The notes under the pieces are model-generated. The model was given only the letters and a program-made list of their open reading frames with translations, was not told where the DNA came from and did not search any database. The translations under genes were made by a program, and so were the position numbers. 64,000 nt of DNA from UBA6821 sp044236545. Lineage in GTDB: Bacteria; Verrucomicrobiota; Verrucomicrobiia; Chthoniobacterales; UBA6821. Below, one piece after another: positions 25,278 through 34,631 of this stretch (positions are counted from its first letter, which is position 1; each line of letters begins with the position of its first letter). The stretch covers positions 1-64,000 of the forward strand of contig JBIIGI010000001.1 of assembly GCA_044236545.1 (NCBI GenBank), read 5' to 3'.

Positions 25278-25305
25278 AAAAATGGGGGCTTTAGCCCCCA
25301 TTTTT
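25278..25305 (-). terminator. Rho-independent terminator after rpoD
   Basis: AAAAATGGGGG (25278-25288) pairs with CCCCCATTTTT (25295-25305) around a CTTTAG loop. On the minus strand it lies 26 bases after the rpoD stop and is followed by a T-rich run. The symmetry would also let it act on plus-strand transcription. Confidence 0.85.
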
Positions 25306-25331
25306 CCTGAAATCAATCCGATCGGAAAAGA

Positions 25332-27434
25332 CTACAAGTCTTTTGGTTCAAGGAATCCCTCCAACTGCCGCAGGCGGGTGGGATGGCGCATCTTGCGCAG
25401 GGCCTTGGCCTCGATCTGACGAATGCGTTCGCGGGTGACCTTGAACTGTTTTCCGACCTCTTCCAGCGTGCGGGAGTAGCCGTCAACAAGGCCGAAACGC
25501 TGCTCGAGAACCTGACGCTCACGCTCGGTGAGTGATTCGAGAACGTCCTTGATCTTGTCCTTGAGAAGGACGATGGCCGCCATGTCGGCTGGGTTTTCCG
25601 CCGACTTGTCCTCGATGAAGTCACCGAAGCTCGTGTCGTCGCTGTCGCCCACGGGTGCCTGGAGGGAAATCGGTTGCTGCGCCATCTTGAGAACGGCCTG
25701 CACGCGTCCGACGGGGAGTTGGATCTCGTCGGCGATCTCCTCGGGGGAGGGTTCGCGTCCATACTCCTGGACGAGCTGCTTCTGAACGCGGATCAGCTTG
25801 TTGATCGTTTCGATCATGTGCACCGGGATGCGAATGGTGCGGGCCTGGTCAGCGATGGAACGGGTGATGGCTTGGCGGATCCACCAGGTGGCATACGTGG
25901 AGAACTTGTAGCCGCGGCGGTACTCGAACTTCTCCACGGCTTTCATGAGGCCCATGTTTCCTTCCTGGATCAGGTCAAGGAAGGAGAGGCCGCGGTTGGT
26001 GTACTTCTTGGCGATGGAGATGACTAGGCGCAGATTGGCCTCCACCATCTCCGTCTTGGCGCGCAGGGCGTCGCGGAAGTGCTTCTTGAGTTCGCGGTGG
26101 CGGTCCTGGAACTGGTCGACGTTCATCCAGTTGTTGCGGTGGGCATCGTTGACCTGGGCCGTGAGGTTTGCGACATGCCTCTTGTGCTTGGGGTCGTCGC
26201 TATTCTTGGCGGCATGCTTCTGGTGCTCCCCGCGAAGCGACTGTAGGCTCTTGAGATGATCGTCGGCGTGGGTGACGAAGTCCTCGACGATCTTCGACTT
26301 GAAGAAAAACTTTGGATAGACTTTGACGACCTCCTCAATCTGCTTCTCAAATTGGGTTTGATCCTTGGGAAGAGGTGCTTTCTTCGCCGGGGCTATCCGT
26401 TTGACGTAAATCTCGGAGACACCGTCGGCAAGGCGCTGGAGTTGCTGGCTGAGGCGGGGCAGGAGCTTCAGGTATCGCTCGCGGCTCTCGATCTTCTTGT
26501 CCTGAATGACGCGGTCGAAGCGCTCCCGTGAATCAAGCAGGCGCTGGGCCATGTCGAGGTGCGCATGGGCGATGAATCCGAATCGGTAGAGGACATCCTG
26601 CATCCGGATTTCAGCTTCCTCGATGCGCTTGGAGATTTCCACTTCCTGCTCGCGGGTAAGAAGGGGCACCTGGCCCATCTGCTTGAGATACATTCGGACA
26701 GGGTCGTCTAGGATGTCGAGACGCCCATCGGCCTTCTCGTCCTTTTCATCGCGATCCTTCTCCTTGTCGTCGTCGTCGTCCTTCTTGGTCTCCTTGACAC
26801 GGTCTACCTCCGAGGCATCGATGATGTCGATTTCCACGGCACGGAGTTGGGCGAGGATGGAGTCGATGGTCTCCGGATCGTTCATCCCTTCGGGGAGATG
26901 CTCGTCGAGATCCTCAAAAGTGATGTAGCCCTGCTCCTTCGCGAGCTTGAGCAATTCACGAATCTTCTCCTGAAGGAGTTTCTGGGCTTCCGCAGCATTG
27001 GCAGGCGCCTGTCCCGAAATGGACAGGCTGACGGCGCTCTTTTCCTTCTTTTCGGAAGGCTTGGAGGAAGCGGCGGCGGCTGGCTTAACCTTCGGAGCTA
27101 CGGGCAACTTGGAGGGGGAGGAGGGGGATTTTGAAGGCGCCGTTTTCTTCGGGGCCATTGCGGCGGGCTTCTTTGCGACGGGCTTTTGTGCAGGCTTTGC
27201 GGTGAGCTTCTTTGCGGGTGCTGCCGCTGCGGGAGTCTTTGCAGAAGGCTTCTGAACAGGCTTTGCTTTAGCCTGCTTAACGCTCTTGGCGACAAGCTTC
27301 TGTGCCGAGGCAACCTTCTTCTCAGGAAGAGGTTTTTTGGCTGCCTTGGGAGGGGCCTTTTTAGGGCTTGAGGAGTTTTTTGAGGGCTTTCCGGAAGGTT
27401 TCCGGGAAGGGGAAATTTTAGAGGTTTTTTTCAA
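25332..27434 (-). CDS. rpoD: RNA polymerase primary sigma factor with Lys/Ala/Pro-rich N-terminal extension
   Basis: A 700-residue housekeeping sigma-70. Residues 1 to about 130 are a low-complexity basic region of PAKK/KPA repeats, like histone H1 tails. Region 1.1-like sequence (about 145-200, LLKLAKEQGYITFEDLDEHLP) is followed by an Asp/Lys run (KKDDDDDKEKDRDEKDEK). Region 1.2 (DPVRMYLKQMGQVPLLTREQE), region 2 (ANLRLVISIAKKYTNRGLSFLDLIQEGN and YKFSTYATWWIRQA), region 3 and region 4 (GYSRTLEEVGKQFKVTRERIRQIEAKALRKMRHP) are intact. It follows dnaG by 20 bases and ends at a clear terminator. Confidence 0.97.
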   Translation of the reverse strand: MKKTSKISPSRKPSGKPSKNSSSPKKAPPKAAKKPLPEKKVASAQKLVAKSVKQAKAKPVQKPSAKTPAAAAPAKKLTAKPAQKPVAKKPAAMAPKKTAPSKSPSSPSKLPVAPKVKPAAAASSKPSEKKEKSAVSLSISGQAPANAAEAQKLLQEKIRELLKLAKEQGYITFEDLDEHLPEGMNDPETIDSILAQLRAVEIDIIDASEVDRVKETKKDDDDDKEKDRDEKDEKADGRLDILDDPVRMYLKQMGQVPLLTREQEVEISKRIEEAEIRMQDVLYRFGFIAHAHLDMAQRLLDSRERFDRVIQDKKIESRERYLKLLPRLSQQLQRLADGVSEIYVKRIAPAKKAPLPKDQTQFEKQIEEVVKVYPKFFFKSKIVEDFVTHADDHLKSLQSLRGEHQKHAAKNSDDPKHKRHVANLTAQVNDAHRNNWMNVDQFQDRHRELKKHFRDALRAKTEMVEANLRLVISIAKKYTNRGLSFLDLIQEGNMGLMKAVEKFEYRRGYKFSTYATWWIRQAITRSIADQARTIRIPVHMIETINKLIRVQKQLVQEYGREPSPEEIADEIQLPVGRVQAVLKMAQQPISLQAPVGDSDDTSFGDFIEDKSAENPADMAAIVLLKDKIKDVLESLTERERQVLEQRFGLVDGYSRTLEEVGKQFKVTRERIRQIEAKALRKMRHPTRLRQLEGFLEPKDL

Positions 27435-27454
27435 CGGATCTCGGGTAAAAATGC

Positions 27455-29245
27455 CTACGGCGCGGGCGCGGAAAGATCGTTGATCCGGCCTTGAAGGTCA
27501 AGGATCTCTTTCTGGACCGCCATAATGTTTTCGGGGGTCAGGCCCGGTTTTCTCAGTTCCAGTGCCATGGCGCTTTGTCTGTTTTTCAGCCCGTTGAGGC
27601 GCATCCCACGGAAGGCATCCTTCACGGCGGCCAAGGGATCGGGGGGCAGCTTTTCCAGTTCCCATCCACTCACCAGGGGTTGGAGTGTCTCTGGAAGGAG
27701 GGCTAGAATGACCGGCGGGGAGGGGTTCTCAAGATTCCTCAAGCGGGGGAGAAGCTCCTCAAGCAGGGAAAGTTCGGGGTCAAGGCCAGCAGGTGTGGGT
27801 GTGGTCTGGTTGGAGAGCCACTCCCGGACGTCCGGTGACATGATGGCCAGGCGGCAGATGAGCTGGGTGGATGCCGAGACTTTGACCGAACCCGTAGAGA
27901 CAGGTCCCCCCACTGACCCATCCGCCTCCGGAAGGTTCACGGGATTTTTTTCAGCGGCCTCCTGCAGGGCCGCCACGGAGAGTCCCAATCGGGAGGAGAC
28001 ATGGGCGGTCGTCGTCTCCCTCAGCGCGGCCTCGGGCAGGAGTGCCAGATACCCTCCGAGCTTCCTTGCGAGGGAGGCCCGTGATCGTGGATTTAGGGTG
28101 CCCTCCGACTCCTCCAAGGCGATTTCTATAGTGTGATCAAAGAAATCACGGGCTTCCCCAAGCCGTTCCCGGAATGCTCCGATACCTTTTCCGCGAATCA
28201 GCGAATCGGGATCCTCGCCGGAGGGTAGGCGCGCCACCCTGACCTCGATTCCGGATGAGAGAAGTGCCGGAAGGGATCGCTCCACTGCGTTTTGTCCAGC
28301 CGTGTCGGAGTCAAAGCAAAGAATGACCTGCTCCACAAAGCGCCGGAGCAGGCGCGCCTGCTCCGTTGTGAAGGCGGTTCCCTGGGGGGCCACCACATGG
28401 GTGATCCCATGTTCAAAGGCGGAGATCAGATCGATCTGTCCTTCAAGAACCACGGCCTTGCCTGCTTCAATCAGGGGGCGCTTGCTTTTGTCGAGACCGA
28501 AGAGGACGCGCCCCTTGGAGAAGATGGGTGTCTCGGGCGAGTTCACGTATTTCGCCTCTTTCTGCGTGTCGTTGAGGATCCGTCCGCTGAAGGCGACCAC
28601 CTCGCCGTAGTCGTTGCGGACAGGGAACATCAGTCGGTCGCGGAAGCGGTCGTAGCCTCCCCGCTGATCTCCCTCCCGAGCCGTGAGAAGGCCGCTGGCG
28701 AGGAGTTCCTCACGGGAGAATCCCTTTTCCAGCGCCCAGTCACGGAATGTCTCCCATCCAGCAGGGGCATAGCCGATCTGCCAGCCCACCGCGATCTCCT
28801 TTGTGAGGCCGCGGTTTTTCAGATAGGTGCGTGCATGTTCGGCTTCCCGGGTGCGGAGGAGGTTGAGGTGAAACCATGCAGAGGCCTCCCTGTGGAGTTC
28901 CAGCAGACGGCTCCGCTGGTCACGTCGCTCCTGTTCCCGCGGGTCGTTGTCCTCCACTAGGACGATCCCGGCGCGCTGGGCCAGTTTTCGGACGGCCGAG
29001 AGGAAATCGAGATGCTCATAATCCATCACAAAACGGAAGACTCCGCCGCCCACCCCGCATCCGAAGCAGTGGAATGACTGACGCGAGGGATTCACATGGA
29101 AGGAGGGACTCTTCTCCTTGTGGAAGGGGCAGATCGCCCGAAAACTCGTCCCTGCCCGCTTCAGGGGAAAGTAGCCGCCGATGATCTCCACGATGTCGCT
29201 GGCGTCGGCAACCTTTTGGATACTCTCTTCGGCGATGCGCGGCAT
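27455..29245 (-). CDS. dnaG: DNA primase
   Basis: A 596-residue primase that makes RNA primers for replication. The N-terminal zinc ribbon is visible (CPFHKEKSPSFHVNP and CFGCGVGG), then the RNA polymerase domain (FPVRNDYGEVVAFSGRIL, the TOPRIM segment AVVLEGQIDLISAFEHGI with its acidic residues, and CFDSDTAGQNA). The DnaB-binding C-terminal domain is weakly conserved. The start MPRIAEESIQKVADASDIVEI is the family norm. The order dnaG-rpoD is the conserved macromolecular synthesis arrangement, without rpsU. Its leader carries a TTTACCTTTCACC word shared with the MBL gene at 45.3 kb. Confidence 0.96.
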   Translation of the reverse strand: MPRIAEESIQKVADASDIVEIIGGYFPLKRAGTSFRAICPFHKEKSPSFHVNPSRQSFHCFGCGVGGGVFRFVMDYEHLDFLSAVRKLAQRAGIVLVEDNDPREQERRDQRSRLLELHREASAWFHLNLLRTREAEHARTYLKNRGLTKEIAVGWQIGYAPAGWETFRDWALEKGFSREELLASGLLTAREGDQRGGYDRFRDRLMFPVRNDYGEVVAFSGRILNDTQKEAKYVNSPETPIFSKGRVLFGLDKSKRPLIEAGKAVVLEGQIDLISAFEHGITHVVAPQGTAFTTEQARLLRRFVEQVILCFDSDTAGQNAVERSLPALLSSGIEVRVARLPSGEDPDSLIRGKGIGAFRERLGEARDFFDHTIEIALEESEGTLNPRSRASLARKLGGYLALLPEAALRETTTAHVSSRLGLSVAALQEAAEKNPVNLPEADGSVGGPVSTGSVKVSASTQLICRLAIMSPDVREWLSNQTTPTPAGLDPELSLLEELLPRLRNLENPSPPVILALLPETLQPLVSGWELEKLPPDPLAAVKDAFRGMRLNGLKNRQSAMALELRKPGLTPENIMAVQKEILDLQGRINDLSAPAP

Positions 29246-29298
29246 GTCTGGGAAAGTAAAAGGGAAATGGTGAAAGGTAAAAGGTTTTGGGTCTTCCC

Positions 29299-30051
29299 TC
29301 ACACCAGGATCAACCGGGCCGCTGAGGCAATGGCCATGATGATGAGCAGCCAATCAAAGGGGGCTTGAGGAACCTTCCCCAGAAGTTTTTTTCCCACCAG
29401 GAATCCGGCGACAACGGCGGGAAGCAGCGCGAGATCAAGCAGGAGTGAGGAGCCAGAGATGAGCCCCAGGTTAAGGCTCGGGGGGATCTTGGCTAGATTG
29501 GTCACAAAAAAGAACCATGCGCAGGTGCCGACAAAAGCCATCTTGTCGAATTTCCTGGCCAGCAGGTAAAAAGTCATCGCAGGTCCCCCGGCATTTGCCA
29601 TCATGGTGGAAACCCCGGCGGCAAAGCCGGAGAAGGCTGTGAGAACAGGATGATGCATGATTGCTTCAAGGATCCTGCGGTCAAAACGCTGCCAAACGAC
29701 CAGGATCATCATCGCCAGGATCATCCATCCCAGGAAGGAGCCGAAGCGTGAATCCGGGATTCTCCCCATCAGCATCCAACCCGTGACAATGCCCATCAAT
29801 GTTGTGGGAAAAAGTTTTCTGAACTCTTTCCAGTCGACATGACGATGAAATCCCCTCACCGCCATCAGGTCGGCCGAGATCAGCAGTGGAAGCACGACTC
29901 CGGTGGATTCCTTGGGAGGCAGGATCATGGCCATCAGCAGCACGGTGATTAGGCCAAAACCGCCGAATCCTGCCTTTGCCAAGCCGATGCAAATGGCTGC
30001 CAAGACCGCTAGGGCCCATGCGGAGGCGGGCAGTTCGGGAAGATTGGGCAC
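29299..30051 (-). CDS. TauE/SafE family anion permease
   Basis: A 250-residue inner-membrane protein with about eight hydrophobic segments. The family signature is visible twice: GLAKAGFGGFGLITVLLMA near the N-terminus and GFAAGVSTMMANAGGPAMTFYLLA in the middle. TauE/SafE proteins export sulfite, sulfoacetate or related anions, but some have other substrates; nothing nearby points to one. The start is GTG. It precedes dnaG by 53 bases on the same strand. Confidence 0.88.
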   Translation of the reverse strand: MPNLPELPASAWALAVLAAICIGLAKAGFGGFGLITVLLMAMILPPKESTGVVLPLLISADLMAVRGFHRHVDWKEFRKLFPTTLMGIVTGWMLMGRIPDSRFGSFLGWMILAMMILVVWQRFDRRILEAIMHHPVLTAFSGFAAGVSTMMANAGGPAMTFYLLARKFDKMAFVGTCAWFFFVTNLAKIPPSLNLGLISGSSLLLDLALLPAVVAGFLVGKKLLGKVPQAPFDWLLIIMAIASAARLILV

Positions 30052-30082
30052 GAAGCGGAACGGAGATAGATCCTGATCCTGC

Positions 30083-30769
30083 TCAGTTCGTCTGATGGAG
30101 CGCCTTTTCCAACACCTCGAGTTGCATCTCGATCAAACTTGGTGAACCGGCCATCTCCTGATCCACCTGATGGACGAGTGCCTGCACGCTCTCGATCACC
30201 TGAGCGCCGGCCTTCGAGCGCATCAGTCCGGCGATCCTGCTTCCCGGTTCCACGAGGTTGGTGTAGCGCAGAAGGGATTTTTCACCATGTTCTCCGTGGG
30301 GCTCGATACGCAGGTTTCCGCTGCAGGACTTGGTGTAGCGTGATTCGAGAACCTTCCAGCGGATCTCGTAGGTTTCCGGAGAGGGGCGACTCAGTTCATT
30401 GCGCGAGACATAGACCTCATCAGGGAGGAACAACGGCATCTTCAGCGTATATTGAGCCTCGTGGATCCAGGGTCGGGGTCTGGAGACAATGGAGACCGAG
30501 AGACAGTTCGGCACATACTTTGGATCGAGTTCGGAATCCCAGAAGACCGCCGCCACCTTGGACGCGGGAGCATTGACCAGATGGTAAATGATGAACCTCG
30601 GCCAGGGAAGGTCCGGAGCAATCTCCTCGATCACGAGGGGCTTGCCGGCGGCAAGTTGCGCATGCTGCCGCGATGACAAGGCATTCCAAATGGTTCCTGC
30701 CTCGGCGGCATCCAGGGATGCCCTTGTTCCAAGGATCACCAGAAGGGCTATGATGAGGAGACGTGCCAT
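30083..30769 (-). CDS. Secreted START/SRPBCC-like lipid-binding domain protein
   Basis: A 228-residue protein with a clear signal peptide (MARLLIIALLVILGTRASLDAAEA). The rest resembles the START/SRPBCC fold: VIEEIAPDLPWPRFIIYHLVNAP, the AAVFWDSELDPKYVPN helix region, then alternating strands with YEIRWKVLESRYTKS and a long C-terminal helix. Such domains bind hydrophobic ligands. No enzyme motif is seen. It lies 31 bases ahead of the TauE/SafE gene on the same strand and may share its transcript. Confidence 0.7.
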   Translation of the reverse strand: MARLLIIALLVILGTRASLDAAEAGTIWNALSSRQHAQLAAGKPLVIEEIAPDLPWPRFIIYHLVNAPASKVAAVFWDSELDPKYVPNCLSVSIVSRPRPWIHEAQYTLKMPLFLPDEVYVSRNELSRPSPETYEIRWKVLESRYTKSCSGNLRIEPHGEHGEKSLLRYTNLVEPGSRIAGLMRSKAGAQVIESVQALVHQVDQEMAGSPSLIEMQLEVLEKALHQTN

Positions 30770-30831
30770 GAAGCCTTTCTATCCCCTGTTTAACGCCGGG
30801 TCAAACGCGCCTTCCTGACTGCGGGATTTCC

Positions 30832-30860
30832 TTGCGGCATGCATTGGGTGGAATTATTTT
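30832..30860 (+). promoter_or_regulatory. Candidate sigma-70 promoter of tRNA-Ala
   Basis: TTGCGG (30832-30837) and TATTTT (30855-30860) lie 17 bases apart and end 13 bases before the mature tRNA start. Each hexamer matches consensus only partly, so the call rests on spacing and position. Confidence 0.35.
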
Positions 30861-30873
30861 GTTTCTCGCACTG

Positions 30874-30949
30874 GGGGGTATAGCTCAGTTGGTAGAGCGT
30901 CTCGTTCGCAATGAGAAGGTCTGGGGTTCGACTCCCCATACCTCCACCA
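30874..30949 (+). tRNA. tRNA-Ala (anticodon CGC)
   Basis: A 76-base tRNA with acceptor arm GGGGGTA/TACCTCC (one G-T pair), D arm GCTCAGTTGGTAGAGC, anticodon stem TCTCG/TGAGA with loop TTCGCAA (anticodon CGC, reading GCG), T arm CTGGGGTTCGACTCCCCA region, discriminator A and an encoded CCA. Confidence 0.93.
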
Positions 30950-30978
30950 GATCCCGGGAGGCATGGGGGGGTTTGCTC

Positions 30979-31440
30979 CTAATTGCCACCCCGAGCAGCC
31001 CTGACGGCATCTTTCTCCCGCTTGTGGGCCTCGCGCGTCATGATGACCAACTTGTGGCGCATGGTGTCGTAGATCGCGAAGGATCTGTTGTCAGCGGAGT
31101 TCCAGACCCCGTTGATCGAGAACCTGCCTACCGGATTCCAGTGAGTGCCCCCTCCCTCGTCGCGTAACAGGATCCCGATCCTCTCCTCGCCGAGATCTTC
31201 CGGAAATCCCAGCGATTCCTTGGTCGAGAAGAGACTGATGACATCGCATCGTCCCTTGTCAAAATGAGCGATGCAGCAGAGGTCTCCCTTACGGAAGCAG
31301 AGAAGACCGCTCTCCTTCAATGCGTCGCGTTCCGGCTTTCCATATCGGGCGATGCATTCATCACGGGTAGCCCCGAGTTGCGCGTGAAGCGCAGGACCGG
31401 AGATTGCCAGGAACAGGCACATGAGGAAACGGGTGGTCAC
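30979..31440 (-). CDS. Small secreted protein of unknown function
   Basis: A 153-residue protein beginning at a GTG with a signal peptide (TTRFLMCLFLAISGPALHA); an in-frame ATG at 31422 is an alternative. The mature part has ATRDECIARYGKPERD, a common start of small secreted verrucomicrobial proteins that test for a cysteine-bearing short helix, then GWYxK-like strands (GGTHWNPVGRFSINGVWNSADNRSFAIYD in two pieces). A basic tail closes it. No function can be assigned. It ends 29 bases from tRNA-Ala, on the opposite strand, and is divergent from ppnP. Confidence 0.6.
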   Translation of the reverse strand: MTTRFLMCLFLAISGPALHAQLGATRDECIARYGKPERDALKESGLLCFRKGDLCCIAHFDKGRCDVISLFSTKESLGFPEDLGEERIGILLRDEGGGTHWNPVGRFSINGVWNSADNRSFAIYDTMRHKLVIMTREAHKREKDAVRAARGGN

Positions 31441-31513
31441 GCCGGGAAGAATTGGCACGGCATGGCTCTCTTTGCACTTGCAAATCCCGTGCCTGGAAAC
31501 GATGAGGCAGTGC

Positions 31514-31831
31514 ATGGAATTCCACAACGCAACCGTTCACGCCAAGGCCAATGTCTATTTTGAGGGCCGGGTCATCTCCCACACCGTCATCACAGGGGAG
31601 GGCGAGCACAAGACCGTCGGGGTGATTCTTCCCGGCAGCTATCACTTCGGTACGGCCAAGGCCGAGAGAATGGAGATCGTCGAGGGGCGTTGCTCCGTCG
31701 TGCTCGACGGATCGGATAAGAGCATCGGGTATGCCGGCGGGGAGGCTTTTGAAGTGCCGGCCAACGCAGGTTTCAACATTACGGTGGAGGGGGACACCTG
31801 TCACTACATCTGCTCGTTCCTGGGTGCCTGA
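31514..31831 (+). CDS. ppnP: Pyrimidine/purine nucleoside phosphorylase
   Basis: A 105-residue cupin-fold enzyme (formerly DUF1255, YaiE). It cleaves nucleosides with phosphate to free base and ribose 1-phosphate over a broad substrate range. Typical segments are NVYFEGRVISHTVI, KTVGVILPGSYHFGT, AERMEIVEGRC and the C-terminal PANAGFNITVEGDTCHYICSF. The start at 31514 gives the family length; an in-frame ATG 31 codons earlier runs over the divergent neighbour. Confidence 0.92.
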   Translation: MEFHNATVHAKANVYFEGRVISHTVITGEGEHKTVGVILPGSYHFGTAKAERMEIVEGRCSVVLDGSDKSIGYAGGEAFEVPANAGFNITVEGDTCHYICSFLGA

Positions 31832-31946
31832 GGCACCGGGTTTAGGGAATGGACATTGGCTGGATAGGGAATATCACAGAGCCCCAAGGCGCGATAGCCC
31901 GATAACCCCATAGCCGATCTCCAATTCCCCATTACCGATTTTTTTG

Positions 31947-32561
31947 ATGACAAAAAAATTCGATTCAACCCGCTACGACCGGGCCTATTTCGACCGGTGG
32001 TATCGTGATCCAAAGACCCGTGTGAAATCGTGTGCCGCGATCCGCAGGAAGGCGGCACTCGCGCTCTCGGTCGCCGAGTATTATCTGGAGCGTCCGGTCC
32101 GCACGGTCCTGGATGCCGGTTGCGGTGAGGGGAACTGGCTTCCTGCCCTGAAGTCACTTCGTCCCACCATTCGCTACACCGGGGTCGATGCCAGCAGTTA
32201 CGCCGTCGAAAGATTCGGGAAGAAGAGGAATATCCGTCTCGGTACCTTCGCCACGTTGGAGGAAATCGGCCTTGCTGATGATTACGACCTCATCGTCTGC
32301 AGCGACACCCTCTTTTACCTGCCGCTGGAGGAGTTGAAACTCGGTCTTCGGTCCCTTGCACATCGCGCCGCCGGCGTCGCGTTTCTGGAGCTCTATACGG
32401 GATCGGATTCGGTGATCGGCGATTTTCCCGCCAAGGGGCTGAAGACAGAGGCGTTCTACCGCGAACTGCTCCGGCGTCACGGATTTCTTTCCGTCGGCTC
32501 TCACTGCTATCTTGGGCCTGAGATGTCCACTCGTGCGATGGAGATGGAACGGAGTCGATGA
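31947..32561 (+). CDS. Class I SAM-dependent methyltransferase
   Basis: A 204-residue methyltransferase with the SAM-binding motif I VLDAGCGEGNWLPAL (about residue 50), motif II region YTGVDASSYAVERF and the acidic motif YDLIVCSDTLFYLP. The N-terminus YDRAYFDRWYRDPKTRVKS recalls methyltransferases that act on small molecules or sugars; the substrate is unknown. It stands 105 bases before speA with no overlap. Confidence 0.85.
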   Translation: MTKKFDSTRYDRAYFDRWYRDPKTRVKSCAAIRRKAALALSVAEYYLERPVRTVLDAGCGEGNWLPALKSLRPTIRYTGVDASSYAVERFGKKRNIRLGTFATLEEIGLADDYDLIVCSDTLFYLPLEELKLGLRSLAHRAAGVAFLELYTGSDSVIGDFPAKGLKTEAFYRELLRRHGFLSVGSHCYLGPEMSTRAMEMERSR

Positions 32562-32666
32562 AATTTCACCTCCGGGGATTCTTTTTCGCCGGAAAGGGTC
32601 TTTTGCTCTTTTTTTCTGCCGTTAAGCCAATACTTTTCTGACTCCACTTTTTCCCATTCCTAACCC

Positions 32667-34631
32667 ATGACCCAATCCGTCACCTCACAGACCTCGGCGC
32701 TCTACAATGTGGAGGGATGGTCGGAAGGCTACGTGACGGTCAACGCCGCCGGTCATGCCGTGATGAGACCACGACGCAAGGAGGGTGAGGAGATCGACCT
32801 GATGGAGTTGGTGGATGAGGCCAAGGTGAGGGGGTTGCGTTTTCCGCTTCTGGTGCGCTGTCACGACCTGCTGCGGGACCGTGTCCGCCGGCTCAACGAA
32901 TCCTTTGCCCGGGCGATCTCGGAATGCGGATATAAGAACGACTACCGCGGCGTCTTCCCGATCAAGGTGAACCAACTCTGCGAGGTCGTGGAGGAGATCG
33001 TCGATGCGGGGATTCCTTACCACTTCGGCATCGAGGCGGGGAGCAAACCGGAGATGATCGCCGCCCTCGCCGTCCATTCCGATCCTGAGAGCCTTGTTGT
33101 CGGCAACGGCTACAAGGATGACGAATTCATCCGTGCCGCCCTGCTGGGGTTGAAGCTCGGCAAGAAGGTGATCCTCGTTGTCGAGAAGTTGGAGGAGTTC
33201 CACCAGATCCTGGCCGTTGCAAGGCAGGTCGGGGTCAAGCCGATGATCGGCGCCCGTGTCCGCCTGCTCTCCAAGGGTGCAGGCAAGTGGGCCACCAGCG
33301 GCGGCGAGAACGCAAAGTTCGGCCTCTCCACTGCCGATCTTGTCTCGATGAGCGACACGCTTCATGCCGAAGGGATCCCCGAGGCACTGGTCCTGCTCCA
33401 CTACCATGTCGGATCCCAGGTGCCTGATATCCAGACGATCAGCCGCGCCACGCGCGAGGCCGCACGCTTCTATGCGAAGCTTCGCAAGATGGGCCATGCC
33501 CTGGGTTACCTCGACGTGGGCGGTGGTCTCGGCGTCGACTACGACGGATCGCGAACGAGCTTCGACAGTTCACGCAACTACTCTCTGCACGAGTATACCC
33601 GCGACATCGTTTACAACATCATGGAGATCTGCGACTCCGAACAGGTCGATCATCCGGTGATCGTGAGTGAGAGCGGTCGCTTCATTGTGGCCCCCCACTC
33701 GGTGCTTGTTGTCGAAGCTTTCGGGTCGATCGAGAAGGAGGGCCAGGCCGATGAGGTTGCCGCCTCGCCCGGTGATCCGAAGCTCGTCTCCGACATGCTG
33801 GAGATCCGCGCGGGGTTGAGCGAGAAGCGCCGTCTGGAGAACCTTCATGACGCCCAGCAGATCCGCGATCAGGCGCAGTCGATGTTCGACCTGGGCCTGC
33901 TTGATCTGCGTGCAAAGGCCAAGATCGACACGCTCTACTGGCACATCGCCGCCCGCATGGTCCAGATGCACCGCGGAATGGCGCAGGTTCCCGAGGAGGT
34001 GCGCGAACTTGAGGTTGCACTTGCCGACCAGTTGCTGTGCAACTTCTCCGTCTTCCAATCTCTGCTCGACCACTGGGCCCTCGGCCAGCTCTTCCCGGTG
34101 ATGCCGATTCACCGACTCGACGAAGTTCCCGATCGGAGCGGCACGCTTGTCGATATCACCTGTGACTCCGACGGGAAGATGGCGAAATTCATCGACTTTC
34201 AGGATGTGAAAGAGACCCTGCCCGTCCACCGTGTCCGTCAGGGAGAGCCCTACTACCTCGGAATCTTCCTCTCCGGTGCCTATCAGGACATCATGGGGGA
34301 TCTCCACAACCTCTTCGGCCGCGTGAACGAGATGCATGTCTTCCTCGATGAGGATGAGGAGGCCGGCTACTACATCGAGGAGGTGCTTCCCGGGAACACC
34401 ATCGACCAGGTCCTGACCCTGACCCAGTGGGACACGAAGGAACTTGCGCGCCGCATTAAGTCCCAGGCCGACGCCGCGCTCAAGGGTGACCGCCTCAAGC
34501 CGAGCGAGGCGATGCGGCTCGTCGATGAATTCGAAAAGATGTTCCAGTCCTACACCTACCTTGATTTCAACGCCCGCCGTCCGAACGGGGCAGTCACAGT
34601 CCCCACCAAGCACCCTTCCAATAAGTCATGA
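32667..34631 (+). CDS. speA: Biosynthetic arginine decarboxylase
   Basis: A 654-residue PLP-dependent enzyme converting arginine to agmatine, the first step of polyamine synthesis. The PLP Lys lies in YRGVFPIKVNQ (near residue 95), with YHVGSQVPDI, LDVGGGLGVDYDGS, VSESGRF and the C-terminal active-site CDSDG. Length and domain order match the SpeA family. Its stop overlaps the gcvT start by four bases (ATGA), so arginine decarboxylation and glycine cleavage are translated from one message. The leader is T/C-rich without Shine-Dalgarno motif. No speB is adjacent. Confidence 0.96.
   Translation: MTQSVTSQTSALYNVEGWSEGYVTVNAAGHAVMRPRRKEGEEIDLMELVDEAKVRGLRFPLLVRCHDLLRDRVRRLNESFARAISECGYKNDYRGVFPIKVNQLCEVVEEIVDAGIPYHFGIEAGSKPEMIAALAVHSDPESLVVGNGYKDDEFIRAALLGLKLGKKVILVVEKLEEFHQILAVARQVGVKPMIGARVRLLSKGAGKWATSGGENAKFGLSTADLVSMSDTLHAEGIPEALVLLHYHVGSQVPDIQTISRATREAARFYAKLRKMGHALGYLDVGGGLGVDYDGSRTSFDSSRNYSLHEYTRDIVYNIMEICDSEQVDHPVIVSESGRFIVAPHSVLVVEAFGSIEKEGQADEVAASPGDPKLVSDMLEIRAGLSEKRRLENLHDAQQIRDQAQSMFDLGLLDLRAKAKIDTLYWHIAARMVQMHRGMAQVPEEVRELEVALADQLLCNFSVFQSLLDHWALGQLFPVMPIHRLDEVPDRSGTLVDITCDSDGKMAKFIDFQDVKETLPVHRVRQGEPYYLGIFLSGAYQDIMGDLHNLFGRVNEMHVFLDEDEEAGYYIEEVLPGNTIDQVLTLTQWDTKELARRIKSQADAALKGDRLKPSEAMRLVDEFEKMFQSYTYLDFNARRPNGAVTVPTKHPSNKS

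Noticed and set aside
32562..32666. Glycine riboswitch before the speA-gcv operon
   Set aside because: The 105-base leader has no tandem aptamer layout and is too short; it is T/C-rich.
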